Part shown: piece after piece, positions 28,452-37,888 of the stretch
Numbering within the stretch: position 1 is the stretch's first letter
Layout of the letters: every line of letters starts with the position of its first letter
NCBI RefSeq assembly: GCF_904846525.1
Contig: NZ_CAJHAZ010000006.1
Location: forward strand, 124,001 to 188,000
Reading direction: 5' to 3'
DNA length: 64,000 nucleotides
Source: Psychrobacter sp. 1044
GTDB taxonomy: Bacteria > Pseudomonadota > Gammaproteobacteria > Pseudomonadales > Moraxellaceae
The notes under the pieces: model-generated
Told to the model about the DNA's origin: nothing
Databases searched by the model: none
What the model saw: only the letters and a program-made list of their open reading frames with translations
Program-made: the position numbers and the translations under genes

Positions 28452-28487
28452 TAAAAAACCGCACCTTTATAAGATGCGGTTTTTTAA
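28452..28487. terminator. Bidirectional terminator, nagZ / ompA-like gene
   Basis: Stem AAAAAACCGCA / TGCGGTTTTTT between convergent genes. Confidence 0.88.
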
Positions 28488-28518
28488 ATTAGTAATGACT
28501 CAATCAATTTTCTGTGCA

Positions 28519-30114
28519 TTAATTGGCTGGATCTACTGCCGTACCTTGAGTAGCATCATCACCATCAGGCAATAAGTCATCGTTATTGCTATCTAGAGGA
28601 TTTAAGTCTGGGTCAAGCGCGTTATTACTAATAATCATACCATCGTTCGCACTGGCCATCTCGTCATTGACTATAAATTCAATACGGCGATTACGGAAGC
28701 GACCCTGCTCAGTTGAGTTATCAGCGATAGGCTCTGATTCACCCATGCCTTTCGTCATCAATTTACTAGCATCAACACCTTGAGATACCAAATACTCTTT
28801 CACTGCCTCAGCGCGATCACGAGACAATTCTACATTGTAAGAATCTGATGCCTGACTGTCAGTATGACCGATAATCGTCAGCTTCATATTCGGTACTTCG
28901 TTGATAATCTTAGCAGCGCGGTCAAGCAGCTCTTTATTGACATCAGGAATGACCGCTTCATCCACTTCAAAGTTGATCACCTGAATACTCAATGCACGAG
29001 CCACATCACGTGGATCGGGGTTCTTACCAAGATTGGTCATAGCAACATCCGCAGCTGCCAAACTATTATCAATCTCACCCTGCAAATCTAATGGCCCTTC
29101 GGCTTGTATGGTCATCGCAGGAACAGCCGCTTGTAAGTCAGCCACTAGCTTATCTAATGCCGCTGCATCAGGCGCATTGACAGTGATGACATCGCCTTTG
29201 ATGATCATGCTCGCATTTGGTACATTTTTGACGATAGGCAAGATAGTAGCTAGCTGAGCCGCCGCTGGCATATCTACTGCAAAATTATCATCGACATCAG
29301 CACGGCATTTATTGGCTTCTTCACCAAATGCACGGGTTAACGCATTCATTACATTGGTCTGCAAGGTCTCGTCGCCCACATTCATACGGCAAGCATACAG
29401 CTCACTATTTTCACCAGTCGCAATGCGCAATGATGCAGGCTCAATATCACCTGCCACTGCCAACTGACCCTCTCCCTGCGCTGCTTTTTGGGCAGTAGCC
29501 ACCGGTGTAGCGACAGGCTCAGGGTTCTCTTGGCAACCACGAAGTAAAGCCCAAGCCAATGCGCCTAAAATAATCAAGCCAATAATGGGAAGCAATGCTT
29601 TCATAAAGCTGCCTTGCTGCTCTTCTTCGCGTTGTAATGGAGCGGTGCTCACCGTATCAGAGATACGCGCGCCAGCAGCAGGCGTCGCTGCCAACATACC
29701 GACTGGCAGAACGGCGCTTGCCCAGGCAGGAATATAACGCTGATAACTGTCGAGATTATCATTTAAGAACTGCGGCACTGGTGTGGTACCTGCCAAGCTT
29801 TTGATTTCGTGAAAAGCCAGTGGCGCTGCCATCGCTATCAGTCCACGCGAAGACGTCGCATCAACATTATGCTTGCCTGCCAGCTCACGAGCGATTTGAT
29901 CACGTTGCGAATCATCGCTCCATACACGGTCATAAAACCCTTGGTCATCACGAGTGATATTCTCATTTGCAAAACGATTATAAGTATCATTATCCGCCAA
30001 GCGAGCCGCAAAAATAGCGTAGAACTGCTCCAGTAGCCCCTTTTTAGCGGGACTATGATCATCTTCAAGCACGGCTGGGCTGACTGTGCGCGTCAAATGA
30101 CTGATAATATCCAT
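28519..30114 (-). CDS. Membrane-anchored OmpA-domain protein with helical N-terminal domain
   Basis: 531 residues in four parts. Residues 1-135 form a helical cytoplasmic domain shared with the upstream paralogue (LLEQFYAIFAARLA, MAAPLAFHEI). Residues about 172-191 are one membrane segment followed by RGCQ. Residues about 225-345 hold a BON-like periplasmic region (ELYACRMNVGDETLQTNV...GDVITVNAPD). Residues 377-483 are an OmpA C-like peptidoglycan-binding domain (INFEVDEAVIP, GHTDSQASDSYN with Asp419, LSRDRAEAV with Arg432/434, NRRIEF). It resembles inner-membrane OmpA/ArfA-type proteins that bridge membrane and wall. The C-terminal tail is acidic, with DPDLNPLDSNNDD. No beta-barrel. Confidence 0.82.
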   Translation of the reverse strand: MDIISHLTRTVSPAVLEDDHSPAKKGLLEQFYAIFAARLADNDTYNRFANENITRDDQGFYDRVWSDDSQRDQIARELAGKHNVDATSSRGLIAMAAPLAFHEIKSLAGTTPVPQFLNDNLDSYQRYIPAWASAVLPVGMLAATPAAGARISDTVSTAPLQREEEQQGSFMKALLPIIGLIILGALAWALLRGCQENPEPVATPVATAQKAAQGEGQLAVAGDIEPASLRIATGENSELYACRMNVGDETLQTNVMNALTRAFGEEANKCRADVDDNFAVDMPAAAQLATILPIVKNVPNASMIIKGDVITVNAPDAAALDKLVADLQAAVPAMTIQAEGPLDLQGEIDNSLAAADVAMTNLGKNPDPRDVARALSIQVINFEVDEAVIPDVNKELLDRAAKIINEVPNMKLTIIGHTDSQASDSYNVELSRDRAEAVKEYLVSQGVDASKLMTKGMGESEPIADNSTEQGRFRNRRIEFIVNDEMASANDGMIISNNALDPDLNPLDSNNDDLLPDGDDATQGTAVDPAN

Positions 30115-30579
30115 AATACAATTCTCCTATTAATGCCTATATTAGTATCGATTTATATAATTAAAATATTCAAAAAACGCCAGATAAAATAATGATTTGA
30201 AATAAGAACCATGACAGCTAAAACCATCTTAACCCTGTTCAATTTTCATCATTATAAAAGTATTAAGTCAGTGTTAACAATCAACAGGTTGTTGTACAAA
30301 TGATACGTTAGGTAATATTTCAAGTGTCACACGTAACCAAAAACATGGCAAATAACCAATCATTAGCCCAGTGAGAACCCATAAAAGAATCAGTAAAACT
30401 TATGTATAAATGGAGAAAATACATCCTTTTTTCAGATACTTTGTGGTCTTTTACATAATTCTGACTGGGTATCAACAGAAAAAATGGCGGTATAAGCAAC
30501 TTATACCGCCATCTTTACTTGATAACTTGTTTCAATGGATAAATTGATCAAACAATCGTTAAACACCTCTATTATCCAA
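30115..30579. other. Spacer between the two paralogues
   Basis: 465 bp, AT-rich. Holds the terminator of the upstream gene (30480-30513) and presumably a separate promoter for the OmpA-domain gene. No gene seen. Confidence 0.5.
30480..30513 (-). terminator. Terminator of the upstream paralogue
   Basis: Perfect stem ATGGCGGTATAAG / CTTATACCGCCAT with a three-base loop, followed on the minus strand by TTTTTT. Confidence 0.88.
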
Positions 30580-32202
30580 TCATTTATTCCTTACTTGCGC
30601 AGGTTCAGCGATGATGAGTGTGCTTGCCATATCATCTACCTCCGATTCTGAAATAGAACCTGACGGTCTGTTATTCATCGGTGTATTGTTAGGAATGTTG
30701 CTGGGAATACTGTTGGCATTGTTACTATAATTGTTGGGTGCAGGAGTAGGTACGATACGATCACCTGCATCGTCATCTGCTGCTTGGAACTCTCCAGACC
30801 CACTGTTGTTATAGTCATTAGCATACTGATTGTTGGCAGCTCCCTCATTTTCAAACTGATTATTCGTATTATTCATTGCATTGGCATCAGCATCGTTATT
30901 TTCAGGCAATGGTAATGGTGCAGTACTATCGATGACCATGGCAGGTATCAAAGTACGCATATCCGTAACCAGTCGTTGCAATAGCATACTATCTGGCGCT
31001 TCTAACATAAGACGATCATTCTGCAAATGTAGGCGTGCAAATGGCGTAGACCTCATCATCGTCAAGACATTGGGTAGTACTTCCTCAGGTAAATTGGCAA
31101 TACTACTGGCAACTCCAGCCTGTACTGTTAATTCGCAAATACTCGCTTGCTCACCAAAGCTGGTATTGAGCGCTTGTTGCAAGGTGCTTTGTAACGCTGC
31201 ATCGCCAATGGTAGCACTACAGGCATACAGACTACCGCTGTTATCTACGCCAACGATGAGCTCAATGGGAGTCATTACCTGCGCTACTGGTGCAGGCGTT
31301 GGTGCTACCACAACAGGCACTGTCGCAGCGGCTTCTACAGGCGGCGCGTTGTTCGGTCTGACTAATATTGCCCAAGCAGCAAGCCCTATCGCGGCAATGG
31401 CTACTATTAATAAACCCACCCGTACCAGTAAATCATTACGTTGATTGCGAGTACGCACTTTTTCTTGCTTCATACTGCTATTTTCTGCCAAATGATGCGC
31501 GGATGGATTGGCATGAATGGCGCCAGTATGAGCACTAAAATGACCATCGGTATTACCTATCCTCATACTTTCTACATCAGTATTTCCAATATCTTTTTTA
31601 TCTGCTGTATCAGCATTTTGTCTATAAGCGACTGGCGCTGCGGCGATCGTACTGGTATCTATATGAGAATTTTGCCGTCCATCCAAAGAAGTGTCACGCA
31701 CTGGTACGCTATCAATATCTGCGGCGATGTATGGGTGTGTTTCTGATGCGCTATTGACGTTTTGAGGAGCAGTAATAATAGGTGCTGACCACATTGGTAA
31801 ATACTGACGCAATGCTGCCTGCTCTCCCTGCAAAAACGCTGGCAAAAACTGTCCGTTTGCCAATACTGTCAGCTCACGATAGGCCAGTGGCGCGGCATTG
31901 ATAAGCAGCTGTAACGTAGCAGACTCATCAATATGATGCATGGTAGACAGCTCTCGGATCATAAGCTGTTGTACACTTTTATCTTGCCACAGTTGTTCGA
32001 ACAGTGGGCTTTCTGTGACTCTATCAACCATCCCTTGCTCGGCGCGGATAAATTGTGAGTACACTTGCGGCAAGGCGAGACGTGATGCCAAGATGGCATA
32101 AAACTGCTCCAATAAGCTGATGTAAGCCACACTATCATGACTATTGCGCTCACCTATGACAGCTGGCGTTACGGTCTTTTCTAATTGGTCGATAATACTC
32201 AT
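30580..32202 (-). CDS. Paralogue of the OmpA-domain protein lacking the OmpA domain
   Basis: 540 residues. The N-terminal helical domain (LLEQFYAILASRLA, INAAPLAYREL, LPMWSAP) and the periplasmic region (SLYACSATIGDAALQSTLQQALNTSFGEQ...LMLEAPDSMLLQRLVTDMRTLIPAM) align with the downstream neighbour. The membrane segment lies at about 258-280, after a 115-residue polar linker. Where the paralogue has its OmpA domain, this protein has only an Asn/Gly/Pro-rich low-complexity tail. It may be a partner that has lost wall binding, or the ancestral form before the OmpA domain was added. Function unknown. A terminator separates the two genes. Confidence 0.75.
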   Translation of the reverse strand: MSIIDQLEKTVTPAVIGERNSHDSVAYISLLEQFYAILASRLALPQVYSQFIRAEQGMVDRVTESPLFEQLWQDKSVQQLMIRELSTMHHIDESATLQLLINAAPLAYRELTVLANGQFLPAFLQGEQAALRQYLPMWSAPIITAPQNVNSASETHPYIAADIDSVPVRDTSLDGRQNSHIDTSTIAAAPVAYRQNADTADKKDIGNTDVESMRIGNTDGHFSAHTGAIHANPSAHHLAENSSMKQEKVRTRNQRNDLLVRVGLLIVAIAAIGLAAWAILVRPNNAPPVEAAATVPVVVAPTPAPVAQVMTPIELIVGVDNSGSLYACSATIGDAALQSTLQQALNTSFGEQASICELTVQAGVASSIANLPEEVLPNVLTMMRSTPFARLHLQNDRLMLEAPDSMLLQRLVTDMRTLIPAMVIDSTAPLPLPENNDADANAMNNTNNQFENEGAANNQYANDYNNSGSGEFQAADDDAGDRIVPTPAPNNYSNNANSIPSNIPNNTPMNNRPSGSISESEVDDMASTLIIAEPAQVRNK

Positions 32203-32576
32203 AGATTACTGCCTCTTTCGGCGCTTATTTTAAATTCACCAACGCATGAAACGTTTACTTTACTTGTCGTTAGCGTCTGTATTCTTGGATACCGCTCTCA
32301 TTTAACCCACCATTACCGTCAAGATACGAAGCATTACTCAATTTGCCTGACAGCCTGCTATATTATTCACTATAAAAGCATATAAATGCACTATTTTGTC
32401 ACATAATAAGTTTTTGCATTGCCATAACTACTGTTAGTATTACTTTATTATAAATAGCTCATGCTTAATAATTGCTTGTCAGTCCTATTTAGTTTGCACT
32501 CAGCCATAATGCGTAGGCTTTGAACATTGTTATTCATCACCTTGTCACATATCAGGCGCAGCCTAAGGATTTTCCT
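32203..32576. other. Divergent promoter region upstream of the rhomboid gene
   Basis: 374 bp with no supported gene; AT-rich, presumably holding both promoters. Confidence 0.45.
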
Positions 32577-33185
32577 TTGTTCAATCATACGACCCTTATT
32601 ATTATTATCACGGTTATTGTCAGCTTAGTGGCATGGCAAAACAAAACAGTATTTAATCGGCTTATTTTTTATCCGCCAGCGGTAAATAATGGGCAGTGGG
32701 ACCGTTTTGTCACGCATGGCTTTATTCATGCCGATAGCATGCACCTGCTCTTTAATATGTTTACTTTATACTTTTTTGGTCGTGCTATTGAAGGACTGTA
32801 TCAGCCGTTCTTATTTGGTTATGGTTTTGTGGTCTTTTACGTATTGGCCATTATCATTGCGATGATTCCAAGCTATCTCAAGAATAAAAACAATGCGAGC
32901 TATTTAAGCCTTGGCGCGTCAGGCGGTGTATCAGCCGTATTGTTTGCTTTTATTTTGCTGGCACCGTGGGAAAAAATCTACCTATTCGCGATTGTTCCTA
33001 TACCTGCGATATTATTCGCCGTCGCTTATATCGCTTATAGTATCTATGCAGACAAACGGGGCGGCTCTAATATCAATCATATGGCGCATATGTGGGGCGG
33101 CGCGTTTGGGGTTATTGCCACGATTATTTTAGAACCGCAAGTCCTACCGCATTTTATCAATGCGCTATTATCACCTGGGCTTTAA
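32577..33185 (+). CDS. Rhomboid intramembrane serine protease
   Basis: About 202 residues, six hydrophobic segments. Rhomboid signature: RFVTHGFIHADSMHLLFNMFTLYFFGRAIE (the WR..T..F.H....H...N pattern), catalytic Ser in LGASGGVSA and catalytic His in HMAHMWGGAFG. It would cleave transmembrane substrates within the inner membrane. There is no ATG at the N-terminus. A TTG at 32577 lies seven bases after AAGGA and is my choice; another TTG at 32520 would add 19 residues but has no site. Substrate unknown. Confidence 0.88.
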   Translation: MFNHTTLIIIITVIVSLVAWQNKTVFNRLIFYPPAVNNGQWDRFVTHGFIHADSMHLLFNMFTLYFFGRAIEGLYQPFLFGYGFVVFYVLAIIIAMIPSYLKNKNNASYLSLGASGGVSAVLFAFILLAPWEKIYLFAIVPIPAILFAVAYIAYSIYADKRGGSNINHMAHMWGGAFGVIATIILEPQVLPHFINALLSPGL

Positions 33186-33342
33186 ATTTAGTAATGAAGT
33201 TTATTAATGAAGCTCAATGATAAAAATTGAAATGAGCACTTGGGTTATGATGACAGTTTAAGTAATTAAGCGATAATTAACGTCGCGTTATGTTTTGCAC
33301 AAACTTATACTTAACAAACTATTTAAGAATTTGATAATTATT

Positions 33343-34308
33343 ATGATGATAGATGTTATCGGTGATATTCACGGCTACGCATACAAGTTAATTGGCTTAT
33401 TAAAGCAGTTAGGTTACGTTCATAATGGTACGTACTTTGTACCGCCAGTAGGGCATCGGGCGTTATTTATCGGTGACTTGATTGACCGAGGACCACAGCA
33501 ATTGGCTACCTTAGAGATTGTTTTTGCGATGTTAGATGCTAACGTAGCAGATGCGATAATGGGTAATCATGAATATAACGCCCTCGCCTTTGGCACACTT
33601 GACCCTGATAACTCCAGCCAATATCTGCGCTCGCACAATGACATACATACGCGCCAACATGCGGCATTTTTAGCCGAAATAGCTTTTGGCTCAGAGCGTC
33701 ATCAATATTGGCTTAATCGGTTGTATGAGCTGCCTTTATGGATTGAAACAGACGACGCTTGTTTTGTTCATGCCTGCTGGGATGTCGATAGTATGGCGGT
33801 ATTGCAGCCACTATTGACTGACGACAATTGCTTAACGCCGCACGGGCTAGTCGCCACTGCCAAAGAAAACACGGCGCCATTTGACGCGCTAGAGCGGGTA
33901 TTAAAAGGTGTAGAAACAGCATTACCCGACGGCATGGTCATGGTCGATAAAGAAGGCACTGAACGCAAGCGCGTGCGAGTATGCTGGTGGCTTGACGGGC
34001 TGAATAAGCGCCGTCTTTATGAGGTGGCGCGTGCGCCTGCATCAGCATTGGCGCAGATTCCAAAAGAGGTGTTGGCTGAAAGTATTGATTTCGCCCTGAA
34101 AACGGATAAAGCAGTATTTGTCGGTCATTATTGGCTAACTGGCACGCCTGAGCCACTGAGTTCACAAGTTGCCTGTACTGATTATTCAGCGGCGGTAGAC
34201 AGCGGATATCTGACTTGTTATCAGCTCAATACTGAGCAACCATTGCCACTAAAAGCCAGTAACTTTGTCCAATATCGCCATGATAAATCGGTAAACCCCA
34301 ATCCATAA
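33343..34308 (+). CDS. Calcineurin-like metallophosphoesterase
   Basis: 321 residues. The metal-binding motifs are in order: DVIGDIHGYA at the N-terminus, FIGDLIDRGPQQ near residue 45, MGNHEYNA near residue 80 and VGHYWLTG later. The arrangement is like serine/threonine-type phosphoesterases and PrpE/ApaH relatives with two metal ions. A start at MMIDVIGDIHG (33343) is preferred; a frame from a TTG at 33295 adds 16 hydrophobic residues without a ribosome site. Substrate cannot be inferred. It is not obviously cotranscribed with purE, about 100 bp downstream. Confidence 0.85.
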   Translation: MMIDVIGDIHGYAYKLIGLLKQLGYVHNGTYFVPPVGHRALFIGDLIDRGPQQLATLEIVFAMLDANVADAIMGNHEYNALAFGTLDPDNSSQYLRSHNDIHTRQHAAFLAEIAFGSERHQYWLNRLYELPLWIETDDACFVHACWDVDSMAVLQPLLTDDNCLTPHGLVATAKENTAPFDALERVLKGVETALPDGMVMVDKEGTERKRVRVCWWLDGLNKRRLYEVARAPASALAQIPKEVLAESIDFALKTDKAVFVGHYWLTGTPEPLSSQVACTDYSAAVDSGYLTCYQLNTEQPLPLKASNFVQYRHDKSVNPNP

Positions 34309-34406
34309 AATTGGTGCTATTGCCCCGCTTTCTTATTAAAAATCAAACTTGGCTTTACGAGAGCAACAAAACTTTTGTATGATGGTCTTTTTGAGGATAT
34401 CAAAGC

Positions 34407-34967
34407 ATGAGCACCACAATAGCTACTGTTAACACGATGGATCAAAACAGCCCTATCGCCTCCCCTGCTGGTCAGCCGAAAGTTGGCATTATTATGGGAT
34501 CACAATCTGATTGGGCAACCATGAGTGCGGCAGCGCAATTGCTCGCAGACTTTGATATCGCTTTTGATTGTGAAGTGGTTTCAGCACACCGCACCCCTGA
34601 TAGACTGTTTGACTATGCAAAAAGTGCAAAAGATAACGGTCTACAAGTTATCATCGCTGGCGCTGGCGGTGCTGCTCATCTGCCTGGCATGTGTGCCAGT
34701 CAAACGCCATTACCTGTGTTTGGTGTTCCTGTAAAGTCTTCTATGCTCAGCGGTTGGGATAGCTTGTTGTCCATCGTACAGATGCCGAAAGGCGTTGCCG
34801 TTGGCACATTGGCGATTGGCTCAGCAGGCGCTTACAACGCTGCCCTGCTTGCGATTCAAGTGTTAGCATTGAATGATGAGACCATTGCGGCTAAGCTGGA
34901 CAATCTGCGCCAAATGCAAACTGATACCATCCTTGCCAGCCCAACGCCAGGCATTATCCATACCTAA
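34407..34967 (+). CDS. purE: N5-carboxyaminoimidazole ribonucleotide mutase
   Basis: 186 residues. Purine synthesis step moving the carboxylate of N5-CAIR to give CAIR. Class I PurE motifs: [42 protein letters not shown] and the [17 protein letters not shown] segment. A leader of about 27 residues precedes the conserved part; AGGATATC before the first ATG supports the longer start, although a second ATG lies 10 codons in. purK follows 190 bp downstream. Confidence 0.96.
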   Translation: MSTTIATVNTMDQNSPIASPAGQPKVGIIMGSQSDWATMSAAAQLLADFDIAFDCEVVSAHRTPDRLFDYAKSAKDNGLQVIIAGAGGAAHLPGMCASQTPLPVFGVPVKSSMLSGWDSLLSIVQMPKGVAVGTLAIGSAGAYNAALLAIQVLALNDETIAAKLDNLRQMQTDTILASPTPGIIHT

Positions 34968-35157
34968 TTACCTGTCTTTGATAACGGTTCTTGAATCCCA
35001 TTATTGAGATATAGCCGCTATTTACTTGATATTTATTTTTAGATGGGTTTTACTTAATACAAGGTGCATGTAATGCACCTTTTCCGATTTTAATAGATGA
35101 CTTTTTGCCTTTTATTACACCCAAAATATTATTCATTTTTAACTCAAAGAGCCTGCC

Positions 35158-36510
35158 ATGACTACAGCGAACGCTTACCCTGTTACCCAAACCATTCGTA
35201 CCATCGGTATTTTAGGCGGTGGTCAGCTTGGTATGATGCTTGCCGAAGCAGCGATGCCACTTGGCTACCAATGTGTGTTTTTAGAAGACAGCGCTGACTG
35301 CCCTGCTAGCCTATACGGTCGTGTCTTTCATAGTGATCAGTTAGCAGACTTCATCGCAGCAGCAGACGTTTTCACTTTAGAGTTTGAAAACACACCGACT
35401 GCGACTGTAGAACAGCTGACCGATCTGTCAAAATCAGGTAGTAAACAAGGTATGTTTCCGCCATTGATTGCGCTTGATATCGCTCAAGACCGCTTGAAAG
35501 AAAAGCAAATGTTCAATGCACTTGAGATCGCCACTGTACCCTTTATGGCTGTCAACTCTGAAGCGGATTTACAGCAAGCCTGTCATGAATTAGGACTGCC
35601 TATCGTCCTAAAAACCAGCCGTGGTGGTTATGATGGCAAAGGTCAGTTTGTGATTAGACAAGACAGTGATATCAAGGCGGCATGGCAAGATCTTAAAGAT
35701 GCGGTTACGGGGAAGGGTTCACTAACGCCAACGCCTGCACCTTTGATTGCAGAAGGTTTTATTAACTTTAGCCGCGAGCTTTCTATTATCGCCGCACGCG
35801 CACAAAATGGTCAGGTTCGTTGCTACGATTTGGTCGAAAACCATCATCATAATGGTATTTTAGCCAAGACCCAAGCGCCTGCCGTTGGCACCAGTCATTT
35901 ATTCAAACAAGCAACTGATGCCATCACCAAGATCATGAATCATTTAGATTATGTTGGTGTGATGGCACTTGAGCTCTTTGTGACCAAAGATGCGCGTGGT
36001 CATGACACACTACTCGCTAATGAAATTGCGCCGCGCGTACATAACTCTGGGCACTGGAGCATTGAAGGCGCTGTCACCAGCCAATTTGAAAACCACATTC
36101 GTGCCGTCGTCAATCTGCCATTAGGTGATACCGACAACGTGCATCCAGCGATTATGCTCAATGTCTTGGGGCAATATCCAGGTATCAGCGCCGTACTAAA
36201 TATCGATGGCGCACACTATCATAGCTACCACAAAGCAGAACGCGATGACCGCAAAATTGCGCATATTACCTTGATGCCAAACGACGTTGCCGACTTAGAA
36301 CCTGCTTTGGCCAAGCTCGTCGCTACGCTACCCAATAAAATGGGACTTGAGAAAAAACCATCTGCGATTGATAGCCAGCCAGAAGCGGCAGATAGTCTAA
36401 CCACTACTGACAATGACAATATTTTAGAGAGTACAGAAATCCATATTGATGACAGCCAAACAACTCAGGCTATCGACGCTAAGGCAAAAACAGAAAAGGT
36501 TAAGAAATAA
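35158..36510 (+). CDS. purK: N5-carboxyaminoimidazole ribonucleotide synthase
   Basis: 450 residues. ATP-grasp enzyme carboxylating AIR to N5-CAIR, feeding PurE. GILGGGQLGMML opens the protein; LKTSRGGYDGKGQFVI is the ATP-grasp region; ELSIIAARAQNGQ, NEIAPRVHNSGHWSIEG and HITLM are family marks. About 55 extra residues after the usual C-terminus form an acidic Thr/Asp-rich, probably disordered tail ending KAKTEKVKK. The stop overlaps the next ATG by one base, indicating translational coupling to the DUF188 gene. Confidence 0.95.
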   Translation: MTTANAYPVTQTIRTIGILGGGQLGMMLAEAAMPLGYQCVFLEDSADCPASLYGRVFHSDQLADFIAAADVFTLEFENTPTATVEQLTDLSKSGSKQGMFPPLIALDIAQDRLKEKQMFNALEIATVPFMAVNSEADLQQACHELGLPIVLKTSRGGYDGKGQFVIRQDSDIKAAWQDLKDAVTGKGSLTPTPAPLIAEGFINFSRELSIIAARAQNGQVRCYDLVENHHHNGILAKTQAPAVGTSHLFKQATDAITKIMNHLDYVGVMALELFVTKDARGHDTLLANEIAPRVHNSGHWSIEGAVTSQFENHIRAVVNLPLGDTDNVHPAIMLNVLGQYPGISAVLNIDGAHYHSYHKAERDDRKIAHITLMPNDVADLEPALAKLVATLPNKMGLEKKPSAIDSQPEAADSLTTTDNDNILESTEIHIDDSQTTQAIDAKAKTEKVKK

Positions 36511-36959
36511 TGCAGATTTGGGTAGATGCCGATTCGGTGCCATTGATTGCCAAAGATTTGATTATCAAAACCGCTGAACGCACACAAACCATGGCAATAT
36601 TCGTCGCCAATCAGCCGATCAAACTGCGTAAGTCACCACTGCTTGTCATGACAGTGGTGCCATCAGGGTTTGATAAAGCCGATGATTATATCGTTGAGCA
36701 AATACAGCCAGGCGATTTGGCTATTACCAGCGACATTCCTTTGGCTAATGACATTTTGGACAAAGGTGGTATGGTCTTGAGCTCTCGCGGCATGGTCTAC
36801 GACAAAAATAATATCAAGCAAAAGCTCAATATGCGTGATTTCATGGATACCATGCGCGGTACTGGCGTGCTCGAGCTACAAGAAATGAGCGGTCAAAAAC
36901 CTTATGGCGATCGTGACAAAAAAGCTTTTGCTGATGGATTAAACAAGTTGGTACGCTAG
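36510..36959 (+). CDS. yaiI: YaiI/YqxD family protein (DUF188, UPF0178)
   Basis: 149 residues. N-terminal MQIWVDADSVPLIAKDLIIKTAER, then FVANQP, VPSGFDKADDYIVEQIQPGDLAITSDIPLAND and RGMVYDKNNIKQKLNMRDFMD, all characteristic of UPF0178. The acidic pattern suggests a PIN-like nuclease fold, but the activity is not established. ATG overlaps the purK stop (TAATG), so it belongs to the purK transcript. Confidence 0.88.
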   Translation: MQIWVDADSVPLIAKDLIIKTAERTQTMAIFVANQPIKLRKSPLLVMTVVPSGFDKADDYIVEQIQPGDLAITSDIPLANDILDKGGMVLSSRGMVYDKNNIKQKLNMRDFMDTMRGTGVLELQEMSGQKPYGDRDKKAFADGLNKLVR

Positions 36960-37133
36960 TTTTCACACGCTTTGTCTTTGGTTTTTTGATCTTATCCACT
37001 TTGCAAACCGTATACACGCCATAACCAAACACTATGCAATCGGCACGCTTCATAACGAAGTGTGCCGTTTTTTCTTGATACGCTATATCCAGTTTTTACA
37101 ACAACGATAACGTACATAAGAATAGGAATGACA

Positions 37134-37772
37134 ATGAAAATTTTAGTAATTGGGGCAAGTGGTCGAGTGGGAACGGATTTGGCCAAGCAGCTATTAGCGG
37201 ATAACCATCAAGTTATTGGCACGACACGCCAAGAAGAAAAACTGTTTACCGATGACAATTATAGCCAACTCGATTTAGATATCACTGCCGAAAAAGAGGC
37301 TATACAAAAGCAAATTGATCAAGACATTGACGCTATCTATTTCGTTGCAGGGTCTGGCGGCAAAGATGTCTTAGAAGTAGATTTACATGGGGCGGTCAAA
37401 ACAATGCAAGCCGCAGAGAATAAAGGTATTAAGCGCTATATCATGCTCAGTACCGTCTTTTCATTAGACACCAGCAAATGGGACAATGCTGGTATTGCTG
37501 ACCTAAAAGAATATTATATCTGCAAGCATTATGCGGATCAGTGGTTGATTAATAATAGTAGCCTTGACTACACCATCGTTCAAGCAGGGGCGCTAAAAGA
37601 GCGCGAAGCAACTGGTAAAGTCACTGTCAACGATGATAATGCTGGTGAAAACTCAATTGCCGATGTGGCGACTACTTTGGCAGCCGTCTTAAATGCCAAT
37701 AATACCATCAAGAAAGTCTTTAGTATGCATAACGGTGAGACTGCGATTGATGAAGCGATTGCAAAATTATAA
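37134..37772 (+). CDS. Atypical SDR / NAD(P)-binding protein
   Basis: 212 residues. Rossmann fold with MKILVIGASGRVGTDLAKQLL at the N-terminus (GxSGxxG), TTRQEEKL after strand two, and YIMLSTVFSLD then LKEYYICKHYADQWL near the position of the SDR Tyr-x-x-x-Lys. It resembles the NmrA/YhfK-like NAD(P)H-binding group. The ATG at 37134 is six bases after AGGA; an ATG two codons earlier abuts the site. Substrate unknown; may act as a redox sensor or reductase. Confidence 0.8.
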   Translation: MKILVIGASGRVGTDLAKQLLADNHQVIGTTRQEEKLFTDDNYSQLDLDITAEKEAIQKQIDQDIDAIYFVAGSGGKDVLEVDLHGAVKTMQAAENKGIKRYIMLSTVFSLDTSKWDNAGIADLKEYYICKHYADQWLINNSSLDYTIVQAGALKEREATGKVTVNDDNAGENSIADVATTLAAVLNANNTIKKVFSMHNGETAIDEAIAKL

Positions 37773-37798
37773 GAATCAACTTTACAGCGATTAAAACG

Positions 37799-37838
37799 AA
37801 AAAAGCGAGTAAGCCTAATGGGTTACTCGCTTTTTTCT
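37799..37838. terminator. Bidirectional terminator
   Basis: Stem AAAAAAGCGAGTAA / TTACTCGCTTTTTT between the convergent SDR and epmA genes. Confidence 0.9.
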
Positions 37839-37888
37839 AATAGGCTTGTCAAATAAGTGGTAACTATATTAAGTCTATCGATGATCGA

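Noticed and set aside
30881-31444. 187-codon plus-strand frame antisense to the OmpA-like paralogue
   Set aside because: The minus-strand frame has homologous domains shared with its paralogue; the antisense frame is Ser/Ala-rich without motifs.
32520-32576. TTG at 32520 as rhomboid start
   Set aside because: No ribosome site; TTG at 32577 lies at good spacing from AAGGA.
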